In this document: positions 37,635 through 48,255 of the stretch, in pieces
Layout: each line of letters begins with the position of its first letter
Position numbering within the stretch: position 1 is the stretch's first letter
NCBI GenBank assembly: GCA_902729315.2
Contig: LR746264.1
Span: 8,153,878-8,217,877 of the forward strand
Direction: 5' to 3'
Origin: Spirodela intermedia
Taxonomy: Eukaryota; Streptophyta; Magnoliopsida; Alismatales; Araceae
Length of the DNA stretch: 64,000 nt
Position numbers and translations under genes: made by a program
Notes under the pieces: generated by a model
What the model saw: the letters and a program-made list of their open reading frames with translations, nothing else
Told to the model about the DNA's origin: nothing
Database searches by the model: none

Positions 37635-38720
37635 TCAATTTTTTTCTACTAATATATTTATCATGAAAATTTTAATTTTTTCTGTATATATTCTATGATT
37701 TTCATAAGTTTTATTCCTCAACTCCTCTAGTTTATGTAGTTGAGAAATTCTATGCCCACTAATTAATTTTTCATCCATACATAAATTTTTTGTAGCCCAT
37801 AATGCTTTATGCTCTATTTCCACAAGAAGATGACATAGCTTTCTAAAAATGAGATGAAATGGAGACATACTTATGTGATTTTTTAAGTTTTTCTATAAGC
37901 TCATAATGCATCTTGTAATTTCATGGGCCAAATTTTTCTATTTGGTCTAATTATTTTTCTCAAAATTCTTTGAATTTCTCTATTTGCTACTTCAATTTGC
38001 CTATTTATTTGGGGATGATATGGATTGACTATTCTATGATGTACTTCATTCTTTTCCAATAGTTCTCTAAAATAGTTATTTGTAAAATATGCTCTTCTAT
38101 TACTAATAATCACTCTAGGACACCCAAATCTCGAAAAAATATTTTCCTACACAAATTTCATCACGATTTTATGATTATTAATTTTAGTAGGAATAGCTTC
38201 TACCCACTTAGACACATAATCAATAGCAAGAAAAATATATTCATATTTTTCAACTGATGGAAAGGGACCCATAAAATCAATTCTCCACACATCAAAAATT
38301 TTACCTACTAACATGTTACTCATAAGCATTTCATCTTTTTTACTCATGTTACTTATAGATTAGCCTGAAATATATGTTCTACTAAATTCTATAGAATCTC
38401 TAATGATTGTAGGCTAATAAAAACCATACTAAAAAACAATTATAGTTATTTTTCATCTAGAGAAATGTCCTCCACAATTAGATGAATGGCACATGTTAAG
38501 AATATGATATTCTTCTTCACAAACACATTTTCTTAAAATTTGATCATTGCCCAAGTAATATAAATCAGAATCATGCCAAAAATAATTTCTAATCTTAGAA
38601 AAGAAATTATTTTTTCTATTCTTATCCCACTGTTCTGTAATTTTTTCAAAAATCAGAAAATTAATAATATGTACATACCATGGTGATGGTTGATGTTGAT
38701 TTGTCATCAATTATTCATCT
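37635..38720 (-). pseudogene. Athila integrase remnant
   Basis: Minus-strand frames read 'CHSSNCGGHFS' (zinc-binding region, about 38470), 'VWRIDFMGPFPSVEKYEYIF' and 'VDYVSKWVEAIP'-like core (38150-38320), 'VHHRIVNPYHPQINRQIEVA' (38000) and 'LCHLLVEIEHKALWATK' (37780). The order and wording fit Athila/Tat integrases. Stops throughout. Confidence 0.85.
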
Positions 38721-40041
38721 AGAAATACATCTTGTAGATGTGTTGCATTTATTCCTATATCACTCAATCTACAAAGATGGTACAACATTCTCGAAACATT
38801 TTTTATCTTTTATTTCTAAATCAAATTCCTGTAAAAATAAAATTCATCTTAATAAACATGGCTTTGCATCTTTCTTATTTAATAAATATTTTAATATTAC
38901 ATGATCAGTATAAATAATAATTTTAGCTCCTAAAATATATAATCTAAACCTTTCTAATGAAAATACTATAGTTAGCAACTCTTTTTCAGTTTTGGTATAA
39001 TTTAATTGAGCATAATATGATTTTGACTCTTTTTTTGTCCTAGAACGGCTCCCATAATTCGATGCATCACACATTATTTTAAAGGGAAGAAATTAATCAG
39101 GAGCTTGTAAAATATGTGCCTCAATAAGTAATCTTTTTATTTCAGAAAAATACTCAAAACATTTCTCATTAAAATTAAAAGGCGCATCTTTAGTTAATAA
39201 CATGGTGAGAGGTTTAGAAAATTTCAAAAAATCTTAAATAATTATTTTTATAAAAATTTAATCTATTTTACTTAAATTTGAAGATTTCATTTTAGATATA
39301 ATATCAATTTTTGCTCTATCCACCTCTAAATCCCTTTTACTCACAATATGACCTAACACAACTCCTTCTCTAACTATAAAATGTGATTTCTCCTAACTCA
39401 AAACTATTTTTTTCTCTATATATTTTGCAAGTACATACTGTAAATAATTTAAGTATTTGCCAAATGATTTACCAAAAATAGAAAAATTATCCAAAAAAGT
39501 TTCTATGTATTTTTCAGTCATATTAGAAAAATAAACAACATACATCTTTGAAATGTGACTAGAACATTACACAGACCAAAAGGCATGCGTTTAAAAATAA
39601 AAGTATCAAATGGACAAGTGAAAGTTATTTTTTCTTGATCTAAAGGGTTTATATAAATTTGCTTATAACTAGAGTATCCATCTAGAAACTAAAAACAGTT
39701 TTTTTAGCTAATTTTTTTAGAATTTAATTAGTAAATGATAGGGAAAAATGATATTTTTTAGTAATTGAAATTAATTTTCTATAATCAATGCGAACTCTTC
39801 AATCGGTAGTTAATCTTGTTTGTATTTCATCCCCATTTTTGTTTTTTATAACCGTGATCCTTGATTTTTTTGGCACCACTTGTGTAGGACTAACCCACTT
39901 GTTATCTGAAATAAGATAAATAATATCAACAGTCAGCCACCTTAAAACTTCTTTTTTTACAATTTCTATCATGTTATGATTTAATCTTCTTTGTGGTTCC
40001 CTACTAGTTCTAACCCTCTCCTCTAGATATATACTATGCAT
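38721..40041 (-). pseudogene. Athila reverse transcriptase and RNase H remnant
   Basis: 'KWVSPTQVVPKKSRITVIKN' at the RT start (about 39840-39900) and 'CDASNYGS' with 'YTKTEKELLTIVFSLERFR' (38844-39074) for RNase H. The region between is recognisable only in fragments. The catalytic motif is not intact. Confidence 0.85.
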
Positions 40042-40131
40042 ACATGTACTTATATCAATGCCCTTACGATCATCTATTTTTTAGCCAATAGCCTTCTTAT
40101 TTTTTTGAAGTACATCTAATAATTATTCTTC

Positions 40132-40482
40132 TTATTTATCACTCAAATTAGTTACAATAATAACAAGAAATGATTTATTTTTCTCCAAAAACATATATTT
40201 TAAACTAGAGGGAAGAAGTTTCAACTCTAAATTCAGATAATCTTTGTCTTTCTTTTTTCCCAAATTTATATTCTCTATTTCCTTTAATTCTTCTAACACA
40301 CAGTCATCAATAACATTTGGATCATCAAAATGATCTAGAATATCTATAGTATGACAATCATATACTTGGGATTTCTTAAGATCATTTGATACCTCAAAAT
40401 TTTTAATTTCTACTAATTGATCCCCACATGAAATTTTTGTAATACTTATGAGAAAATCAATATTCATCTTTACTATATGCAC
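40132..40482 (-). pseudogene. Athila pre-RT region of pol
   Basis: A 116-residue open stretch ending in 'LKLLPSSLKYMFLEKNKSF' and 'VIIVTNLSDK', the conserved lead-in to RT in Athila/Tat elements. It is a piece of pol and not a host gene. Confidence 0.8.
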
Positions 40483-40489
40483 AAATGGT

Positions 40490-42560
40490 CTATGTAGGAT
40501 GATTGATGTATCATAGAATTATTCATTAAAATCTATTTCCAACACTATAAAATCAGTTGGAAATTTACACCCTTTAATTGTCACTATCACATTTTTTAAA
40601 ATACCTTTAGGATGTTTTATGAATCTATCAGTAAATTGTAAGGTAATAATAGAAGGTCTAAGATCAGTAAAATTAAATTTATCACAAATATTTTGGTAAT
40701 AAATAATACTAGCACTAGTGTCAAGTAATGCATTTTGAAAATGAATCCATTAATATCACATGAAATTAAAGGGGTACCAATATCTCTCAATTTTTATGGT
40801 AATTGATTTAATAATAAAGCACTAACATGCATAGATAATTTTGTACTCTATGTATTCATTTTGGTGTACACATTTATTTCAAAACTCTAGCATATTCAAG
40901 AATATGTTCAATGACAGTGTGTAAAGGAAAACTAATTTGCACATCTTATAATATTTTCTTTATTTCTTCATTGTGTTCCTTTTTCTTTCTTTGTTTAAGC
41001 TCTAGAGCTTTAGGAAATAGAATAGTTGTCCTCTCTTTCGAAATTTTCTTAGTAAAATCTATAAAATTACCTTCTACTCTTATTTGATTTTGTTTTAGGT
41101 TGTCCACATTTTTCTATTCTTCTAATGTTTGAGGATAAGGATTAAATAAAATCTTCCCACTCCTTAATATATTCATTGTCCTAATATTTTCATTTCGTAG
41201 ATTTTTTCTTAGATTCATACTATTAGACTCCCCTTGCTGAAATCCTATTATTGGGTGATTGTCCTTCTCTCTTATTTTCAAAAGTTCATTTATAATTTGT
41301 TTCTACTGTAACCTCATTTAATTCATAGTTTGTTGCATCATTTGGTTCATTTACTACATTATTTTTATAGCATCAAGTTGGGTTTGAGAGAACTGATTTT
41401 CTTAAATCTATTTTTCTATTTTAGACAAAATTTAGAGTTTAAATTGGGTCTAAGTGCTTCTAAATTTTAAATATTATTTAGATCTCTTCACGAAAAATTA
41501 TTCCTCCAATTACGATTATAAGAATTAGAAAAAGGCTCTCTATTTCTATTAAAACCGTGAGCTACTTACACTTGTTCTTGCATAGGGTGAAATGATTGAT
41601 CTAAATTATAATATTAAAATTCAGAATAATCATTTTCACCATACATAAGATATATACTATTCGAATTAAATTAAGGGTTAAGAGGCTTTTTAATATTGTC
41701 AATAAGTAAATCAAGTTTTTCTAATTTTTAATTAATTTGATTAACCTCATTTATTAAATTATAATTCTTTTGATGATGTAATTCATAAATTTCTCTCTTT
41801 TTATCACTATCATATAGCTCAAAAGAAACTTAATCTCTAGTTTTCACTTAAATTCTCATAAAGGTTGTAAATCTCATCAGGAATTTTTTTTATAAAAGAT
41901 CCTCTACATATAGAATCAATCATATTTCTATGTTGTTCTAATAATCTATCATAAAAAATTCTATTGAGCTACCACTTGAGTATAACATGATGAGCATACT
42001 TCTTAAGTAAATCTTTAAAAAAAATTCATATCTTATATAAAGTTTCTCCTAGTCTTTGAAAAAAACTCTATATATATTTTCTCATATTTTGAGTTTTTCC
42101 TAAATGATAAAATTTTCGAAGAAAGATAACCAATAACTAATGTGGATAACCAATAACTAACTTTGTCCCTAAGTTTATGAAAAAATAATTTTATCTTAAT
42201 AATTTACGGTGTAACTTGAGGGAGATTAACTAAATCACAGATTATATGAAATCTTTCTAAATGCTAATATGGTTCCTCTAAAATCAATATATAAAAATTA
42301 TGGAGCATTTGAAAATTTCATAGATTTATTTCAAACTTAAAAGTGGGTGTTAATAGAACTCTAATATTAGATGCTCTTTGAAATGAGTCATGGATATAAT
42401 GATCTTTCATGACCATAGAATTATTTTTAGTTTGACCTGCACTTCCTTCAAGATCCATCAAAATTAATTTTTCTTTTAGATTTTTAGTTTTGAATGAAAT
42501 AATAAAAGGATTTTCTAGCCTTAGATGTAAGGATCTTTTACCATGCATAAAAATCAATAA
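40490..42560 (-). pseudogene. Athila gag and protease remnant
   Basis: Minus-strand phrases at 41800-42560 ('DHYIHDSFQRASNIR', then 'SICRGSFIKNSLMRF') match the Athila gag layout, with frequent stops. 40500-41800 should include the knuckle and protease, but these were not resolved. Confidence 0.6.
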
Positions 42561-42738
42561 ATTTCAGGAAAAAGTTTAATAACTGTTACCCTCCTTCAGT
42601 ATGCTCCAGTTTTTGCCTTGCTGCTCTTTATTCTTTTTTTTTTCCTTTAATTTTTCTATAAGAAAAAAATAAAACAAGAGTTAATTTTTTGTGTACTCTA
42701 AGAGAAAAATTGAAAAATATTAAATATTATGTAATACA

Positions 42739-42756
42739 TCCTCAGCAATAACACCA
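42739..42756 (-). other. decayed primer binding site of tRNA-Asp type
   Basis: The minus strand reads TGGTGTTATTGCTGAGGA. It matches the Asp-type PBS TGGCGCCGTTGCCGGGGA at 12 of 18 positions, and all six differences are C-to-T or G-to-A transitions. It lies 5 bp from the LTR end. Asp-tRNA priming is known for Athila elements. Confidence 0.75.
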
Positions 42757-42761
42757 AAATT

Positions 42762-44373
42762 TGATGTAACTTAGTCATTGTATAGTACATCATGCAAATC
42801 TAAAATTTATAAAATAAGAAAATACTAATTTTCAAATATTTAAAAATATTTTTGAACAAATATATCAATTATAATTCAATAAAAGTTCCAAAAATAGTGA
42901 AAATTTTCCAAGTCAATTATAGGGATGTAATATAATATTAAATAATTTTTTAGAGTTTTTCTCAAAGAATACAATTTTATATGAATTTTAGATAAGAAAT
43001 ATAAATAATATATTTAAAATTTGCAAAAAAGAAAAATAAGGGTGTGGACAGCAAGATGATGTTAACACCTGACGAACCCAAATTAGGTAAAAATAGAGTT
43101 CCGTTGGACAATTCTTACGTAAGTAATTACAGATGATTTAATTGATCAAATTAAGATTTGTAGAAATTGAAAGAATCGTAATTTAATGAAGAATAGTTTG
43201 GTAAATTTAAATCACACAAATTATCACTAAATGAGGTAAAAATTAAGTTGGAAGTAGAAAAATAGAGTTCTGGTATTACAACAGTGATGCGTTGGTGATG
43301 TACCAAAATTTTGAGTATTTGAGAAGATTGTCATGTAATGTCCATAACCTTAAAGGCTCTTTTTAGACAACAATGACATAGACAATCTCTAAATCTTCTT
43401 GTGAAGTCCAAAGATCGATGAAATGAGTCATCAAATTGTCTTTAACAATTATCACTCGGCAGAATAGAAAAATCATGACTTTGAGGTTCTCCAACGATTG
43501 TCAACAATGGAAAAGAGCTAGATGGAGGTGGGGCGTATGTTAAAAAGCTTCATCCTTAGTCGATTAATTAGAGATGTTTTACTTGATAGATTCGTAATCT
43601 TTTTATCGTGAATCATCTAAAAATTTTAGTAACAATACTCTGCGAATCACATTAACTAGATTTTTGTCAATGATGGAGCAATTATGACGGCTTAATCCTT
43701 TACCAGTAATCTATAGAAAAGTTGCGATTTAATCAGATAAACATATGAGTTTTTGGCTCTAGTAAGATTCAAACCCAAGCCGGTCACTTGCCTGTAGAAG
43801 AGAGTTTGAAATAAGTACTTTAATGTCTTTATAAAGTGACATCATTATAGTATATCTTTATTATAATTAATAAATATTTTAGGTATTAAAATAAACAAAA
43901 CTATTTTAGACTCGGATTTAGTCCTACATCAATTGTATGCCAAAGTTTTAGGTGAATATATAATAATATCACATTTTCAATCAATGAGTCCTTTTATCTG
44001 ATGTGTACGACCACTCCTTGCCCCACAACTAGTTGACCATCAATGACATGAAAAAGAAGTGACGTACACATGCCCCCATCAGTCCATAACAACTTGAGCC
44101 CTTGCTCGTGGCTTCCCACGACTACACTTCTGACCTGCTTGTAGGCTTGGCTAGCTAATAGGTCCCCCTTTTTTTTTTTTTTCATTTATCTAAAAAATAA
44201 GACTAAAAAAATCATATAAATTTGTATAAAATCACATAATTAGTCAAAAAATCACATTAATTAATTAAAAATCACTTTTCATAATTAACATGAATATAAG
44301 TTTATTTATCATGAGTTGAAGATAAAACTATATTATTTACTAATTATTAACTCATGATAATGAAGACTTATCA
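42762..44373 (-). repeat. Athila 5' LTR
   Basis: The plus strand starts 'tgatgtaacttagtcattg' and ends 'aatgaagacttatca'. 1612 bp, strongly depleted in CG. It lacks the ~25-bp deletion shared by 25182-25777 and 34165-35810. Confidence 0.85.
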
Positions 44374-45180
44374 CTCACATAAATCCCCATAGATTAATTC
44401 TAGAGCTCTTGAGGCTCTGAATGAAGAGGATTCGGAAAAAGACACTCTAGTCTACTTTGAGATAACACAATCTTCACATAGATCTATAATTTTCTCCATC
44501 GTGGGTAAACCTTAAACCATACCTTGAGAAGATAATAAACGTAAAGAGGAAAAATTCAAATGTCTATACTTATGATGCCATTTTCATGTTGTTTCTTCAC
44601 TTACTTTTAAACACCTCTCCACAATATTTAACTTGAGTAGATAAAGCCTACCGGTGCTTCTTTGTACTCTAGTTAGTAATTTCCCTTGTGGATCATAGAT
44701 TGTCAATAGTCCATTGTGTAAAAGAATCTTATACCCTTGTTTGTCCAACCTCCCGAGGCTGAGTATATTAGCCTACAAGCTAGGTGTATAGAGCATATTA
44801 GATAGGCTAATAGTAGTCCCATCATGTGCATTCAAGAGAATTCTTCCCTTGCCTTCAATATTAATCTTTGAGTCATCACCGAATCTCACTTTCCCATTAT
44901 AAGCTTCGTCTAGCTCATAGAAGAGTGATTTCAAACCAGTCATATGACTGCTAGTGCCTGTATCAAGGTACCACATGCCTTTTTGTAAGTCAGTCTGCAA
45001 AATTCCTTGTATAAGCACTTCAATTTTTCCTTCTTCATGTGCCATTAGGAGAGAAATCTCAGCAGGTTCCTCCTTAATGACGTTGGCTTGGTCAACACCT
45101 TCTGACTTAGGCCTTTCTTTCTTCGGATTTCGGCATTCATTTGAGTAATGCCCCATGCCTTGACAATTATAACATCTCAC
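44374..45180 (-). pseudogene. copia CCHC knuckle, protease and start of integrase
   Basis: The 135-residue frame 44773-45180 has the zinc knuckle CYNCQGMGHYSNEC and the protease start 'WYLDTGTSSHMTG'. Further minus-strand frames down to 44374 give GAG-pre-integrase phrases such as 'GRLYLLKLNIV' and end at '(L)WGFM', which fits the start of the integrase core that continues at 25181. Stops follow the protease. Confidence 0.85.
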
Positions 45181-45869
45181 CTTGGATTTGTCTCTAGGAG
45201 GTTTGAAATCAGCCTCATATCCACCTTGCTTCGGAGGTCCTCTCCCTCTTCGTCTGCCTCTTCCTCTGCCATTTCTACCTCTGCCTCTCCCTCTCGAGCT
45301 TTCGGAATCAAGAGCTTTTTCTTTTCCTCGTGCTCTAGCCAGAAGAGCTTTCTCTCTCTCTTCATAGACTGCTCCTTCAACTTATCTTCATGAAGTTTCA
45401 AAGTCCCAACAACATCATCAAGACTAATCGCAGTCAGATCTTGAAATTGCTCGATAGAAGTAGTAATGGAATCAAATTTGCCAGACACTGATCTCAAAAC
45501 CTTTGCACAGACAACAGATTCACTGATATTTTCACCAAGACTTCTCAATTCAACAACAATAGATGAAATCTTGACGAAGAAATCCAGGATTACCTCACCG
45601 TCATCCATGGAAAGATTTTTCAGATCTCTCCTCAGAGCTTGAACTCTGCCTTTGAGCAAACGTGACACTCCTCCGCCTTTGACCTTGAGTATTTGCCACG
45701 TTTCTCGTGCAGATTTTTCAACTTCCAATTCCCGCGTGATTTCATCTGAAATCGTGCTGAAGATAATCGACATCACCTGACGATCTTTCTTCCTCGGTGC
45801 ATTCTCTGTCTCCACTACATGCCATAGTTCAAGTCCTTCATGATGCAGCCGCATCCGCGTCGCCCACAC
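45177..45869 (-). pseudogene. copia gag (long open frame)
   Basis: A 230-residue open frame of the UBN2/retrotran_gag type: 'SARETWQILKVKGGGVSRLL' near the middle, then 'LDDVVGTLKLHEDKL' and a charged Glu/Arg-rich tail. It ends just before the CCHC knuckle, which is now in another frame. The true N-terminus is probably further upstream, near 45980, in a different frame. It encodes the nucleocapsid precursor of the element, not a host gene. Confidence 0.85.
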
Positions 45870-46024
45870 CTGGTAGTTCGATCTGGTGAGAATCGGAAAC
45901 GTTCCGATATGCAGCTACTGACTTGAGCCTCTCAATATTGTCATAACCGCAAGATCCTGTGAAGACGTCTTCCCTCGCTTCGGTGGCATCTTTTGTCAAG
46001 GAAACAAGCCCTAGACCAGCACCT

Positions 46025-46036
46025 GCTCTGATACCA
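46025..46036 (-). other. copia primer binding site (initiator Met tRNA)
   Basis: The minus strand reads TGGTATCAGAGC, an exact 12-nt match to the complement of the plant initiator-Met tRNA 3' end, two bases from the 5' LTR. Confidence 0.9.
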
Positions 46037-46038
46037 AA

Positions 46039-46303
46039 TGAAAAGAAACGGGAAGGAAAGATTGCACACAATGGAATTGAAATCGAGTAAAAATCTGCAC
46101 CACGCCTGCAGATTAGCGAGTTCCTTTTTATACTTGCCCAATCGTAACTTTACCAAACGGAAGGCCCCAATTCGTCTCATCACCGTCGCCACGCTGGCTT
46201 TCATCTCAGCCGTTATAAGGTGCAAGATGGACGGCCAAGTTTAAAACGCGAACAGAGTCAAAAAGTGAAATCAGGGGAAATCGCAGAAAGATTGATCCAA
46301 CAG
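46039..46303 (-). repeat. copia 5' LTR
   Basis: 265 bp, TG...CA, about 96% identical to 22444-22706. Confidence 0.93.
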
Positions 46304-46308
46304 CTCCA
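46304..46308. repeat. right TSD of the copia insertion (gctcc)
   Basis: Exact copy of 22439-22443, placed immediately after the LTR terminus 'gatccaaca'. Confidence 0.95.
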
Positions 46309-47315
46309 ACGACGGCGAGTGCCAGAAAAGCAAGTTCCACGATCAAACTAGGGATTCCATCGAGCTCCTCACCGGCTTCTCCCCCTCCGATCTCTTCCCC
46401 TCGATGGGATGGCTCAACGTCGTTACAGGTTTACACGCCCGTCTCGAGAAGGCTTTTCATTTCTTCGACAACTTCTTCGATGAGCAGATCGAGGCCCACC
46501 GCAGGCGCAATAGCGACGACGAGACAGACTTCATGAGCATTCTCCTTCGCCTCCAGCAGGATACCTCCCTCGGCTTTAATCTAACCCGCGAACAAATCAA
46601 GAGCATCATTTGGGTGTCCCGGCTGTTTCAGGAAGAAAGCCCGATTCCTAAACGCTTACGCGTATTATGCGTTGATTTCACCAGCTCTTTCTTCTCTTCC
46701 CCTTGCAGGAAACCTTCTTCGGCAGGGCGGACACGTCGGCTTCGAGCACGGAGTTTGGGATGTTGGAGCTTGTCCTGAACCCGCGGGTGATGAAGAAGGC
46801 GCAGGAGGAAGTGCGGAGGGTGGTGGGGAGAAAGCTGATGGCGGAGGATAGCGACATCGCGAATCTTCCCTACCTGAACCTAGTAGTGAAGGAGATTTTC
46901 CGCCTACACCCGCCCGCTCCGTTATCTGTTCCTCACGAAAGCTTCAAGGACGCAAATATTTGCGGATACCATATCCCGGCGAAGACAGCGGTGTTGATCA
47001 ACCTCTGGGCTATTATGAGGGACCCAGGATTGTGGAAGGACCCAGACGTCTTCTGGCCGGAGCGCTTCGAGGAGAGGATCTCCAGTACATGGGCCAGGAC
47101 TTCCAGTACATACCTTTTTCATCGGGCCGCAGAATTTGCCCTGGGATGAACCTTGCCGTGACTTCGATGCAGCTAGCCTGGCAAACCTCTTGTACTGCTT
47201 CGATTGGGAGCTTCCCGACGGGATGAAGCCCAACGATGTCGACACAACGGAGGCTTCTGGGGTCGTCGTGCATTTGAAATCGCCCCTCCGACTCAAGGCG
47301 ACCCCTGCATTCTAG

Positions 47316-47939
47316 TAACGTGGCCGTTGAGTCTATTAAGATGTTATAGTTGACTGCCCAAAAAGAAGTGAACAAGAAATAAGGCCTCAATAGCTAGAAA
47401 AGGGCAAGTACTTTTTCTCCCCCTTTTACGGGATTGGGGAGGCTGGGGGAAAAGTGAGAGTCATTTTCGAAACCATAGGTTTACCGAAGCTCCGCGGAGA
47501 AGGGAGGCAGCTGCTTCAGGTGGAGTTTTAGGGGTTGGAGAAGAGAGGAAGAGGTAAAGACTCTCTACTCTTCCTACTTGGCGTTGTGTCTTCTAGTTGG
47601 TGAAGAATGGGATTCGGGAGGATCATCCTTCTTCAGTTGTCTCTATATCTGTTTTATGTAGTTCGAGTGGATGTAGGAGTTTCATCTCCAAACACATTTG
47701 ACCACCTATTTATGAATGTTGGAGGTGATTTGAATCAGTCTTTTATCATTTGGTATTTGCAGCATTGTGTTGTCGATTGTTTTTTAAAATACCTCGTATT
47801 ATAAAAGAATACAGAAAGCATTAGTCCGCTGTGCTGTGGTCGTATGCATAACCACAAATATATACATATATCTGATATCCAAGGTCATTCGCTGGTTTCT
47901 TGGGTCATTTAAGTTGAGTTTTTTTTCTAGAACTCCCTC
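47316..47939. other. 3' flank of the P450 pseudogene
   Basis: No gene recognised. Probably former 3' UTR and downstream DNA. Confidence 0.4.
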
Positions 47940-48255
47940 TCAAACGACAGGTGGTAAATTGAACACTCTTATAGAATTCCCCCCCGTTAAAATCGACAGT
48001 AGATGTAAATAACTTCTATCAACCGAATGTAGAAAGAATATCTTTGCATAGATTCTAAACCTGAGATTCGCCCACCTCGTTTTTCTCCCACCCCTGGGTA
48101 CCCATCCGTCCCTCCTCCGGTCCCTACCTCTCTCTCTCTCTCTCTCCCCCCCCCTCCGTCCCTCCGCCCGTCTCTGCCTCCCCCCTGCCCCTCCTCTCAT
48201 CCGTTTCGAGAAGTGCGTGGATCTCTCCGCATTCATCTCTCTCATTCCGTCCGCT
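47940..48255. repeat. pyrimidine-rich block, inverted copy of 18330-18540
   Basis: 'tctctctctctctctcccccccc' at 48129-48150 and 'cctctcatccgtttcgagaagtgcgtgga' nearby are the reverse complement of the block downstream of the intact P450 gene. It marks the outer part of the inverted duplication. Confidence 0.75.

Larger units (their letters stand above)
34165..44373 (-). mobile_element. Athila-type Ty3/gypsy retrotransposon, about 10.2 kb, decayed
   Basis: Homologous LTRs at 34165-35810 and 42762-44373 flank gag and pol on the minus strand. The gag start resembles Athila gag ('FIKNSLMRFTTFMRI', 41880-41930, part of the motif after the helical core). pol carries the Athila-typical run before RT ('LLPSSLKYMFLEKNKSFLVI' and 'RRLNHNMIEIVKKEVLRWL'). 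The PBS next to the 5' LTR is a decayed tRNA-Asp type. Every frame is broken and the sequence is very AT-rich. This element lets the 1.6-1.7 kb LTRs across the window be called Athila-type. Confidence 0.85.
22444..46303 (-). mobile_element. Ty1/copia LTR retrotransposon inside the P450 exon, itself split by nested elements
   Basis: The ends are 263- and 265-bp LTRs with TG...CA termini and a perfect 5-bp TSD. Without the nested block (25182-44373) the element is 4668 bp, normal for copia. Minus-strand order is 5' LTR (46039-46303), PBS, gag, CCHC knuckle, protease, GAG-pre-integrase, integrase (interrupted), RT, RNase H, polypurine tract, 3' LTR (22444-22706). Protease, integrase, RT and RNase H follow the copia order. 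The LTRs differ by about 10 substitutions and two 1-bp indels. pol carries frameshifts and stops, so the element is no longer autonomous. Confidence 0.93.
21865..47315 (+). pseudogene. CYP71-type P450 pseudogene split by a retrotransposon
   Basis: Close paralogue of the gene at 18755-20346, in opposite orientation. Exon 1 is in two pieces, 21865-22443 and 46309-46613, separated by a copia element with its TSD. The intron is 46614-46708 and exon 2 is 46709-47315. Other lesions: an in-frame TAA at 22363-22365 where the intact copy has Gln, a one-base loss near 46380, and one-base losses near 47075 and 47178. The I-helix reads FFGRADTS instead of FLGGSDTS. ExxR, PERF and the heme loop FSSGRRICPG are still legible across frames. 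Exon 2 is 607 nt against 609 in the intact gene, which agrees with two single-base losses. The gene is dead; short transcripts from the 5' piece are possible. Confidence 0.93.
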
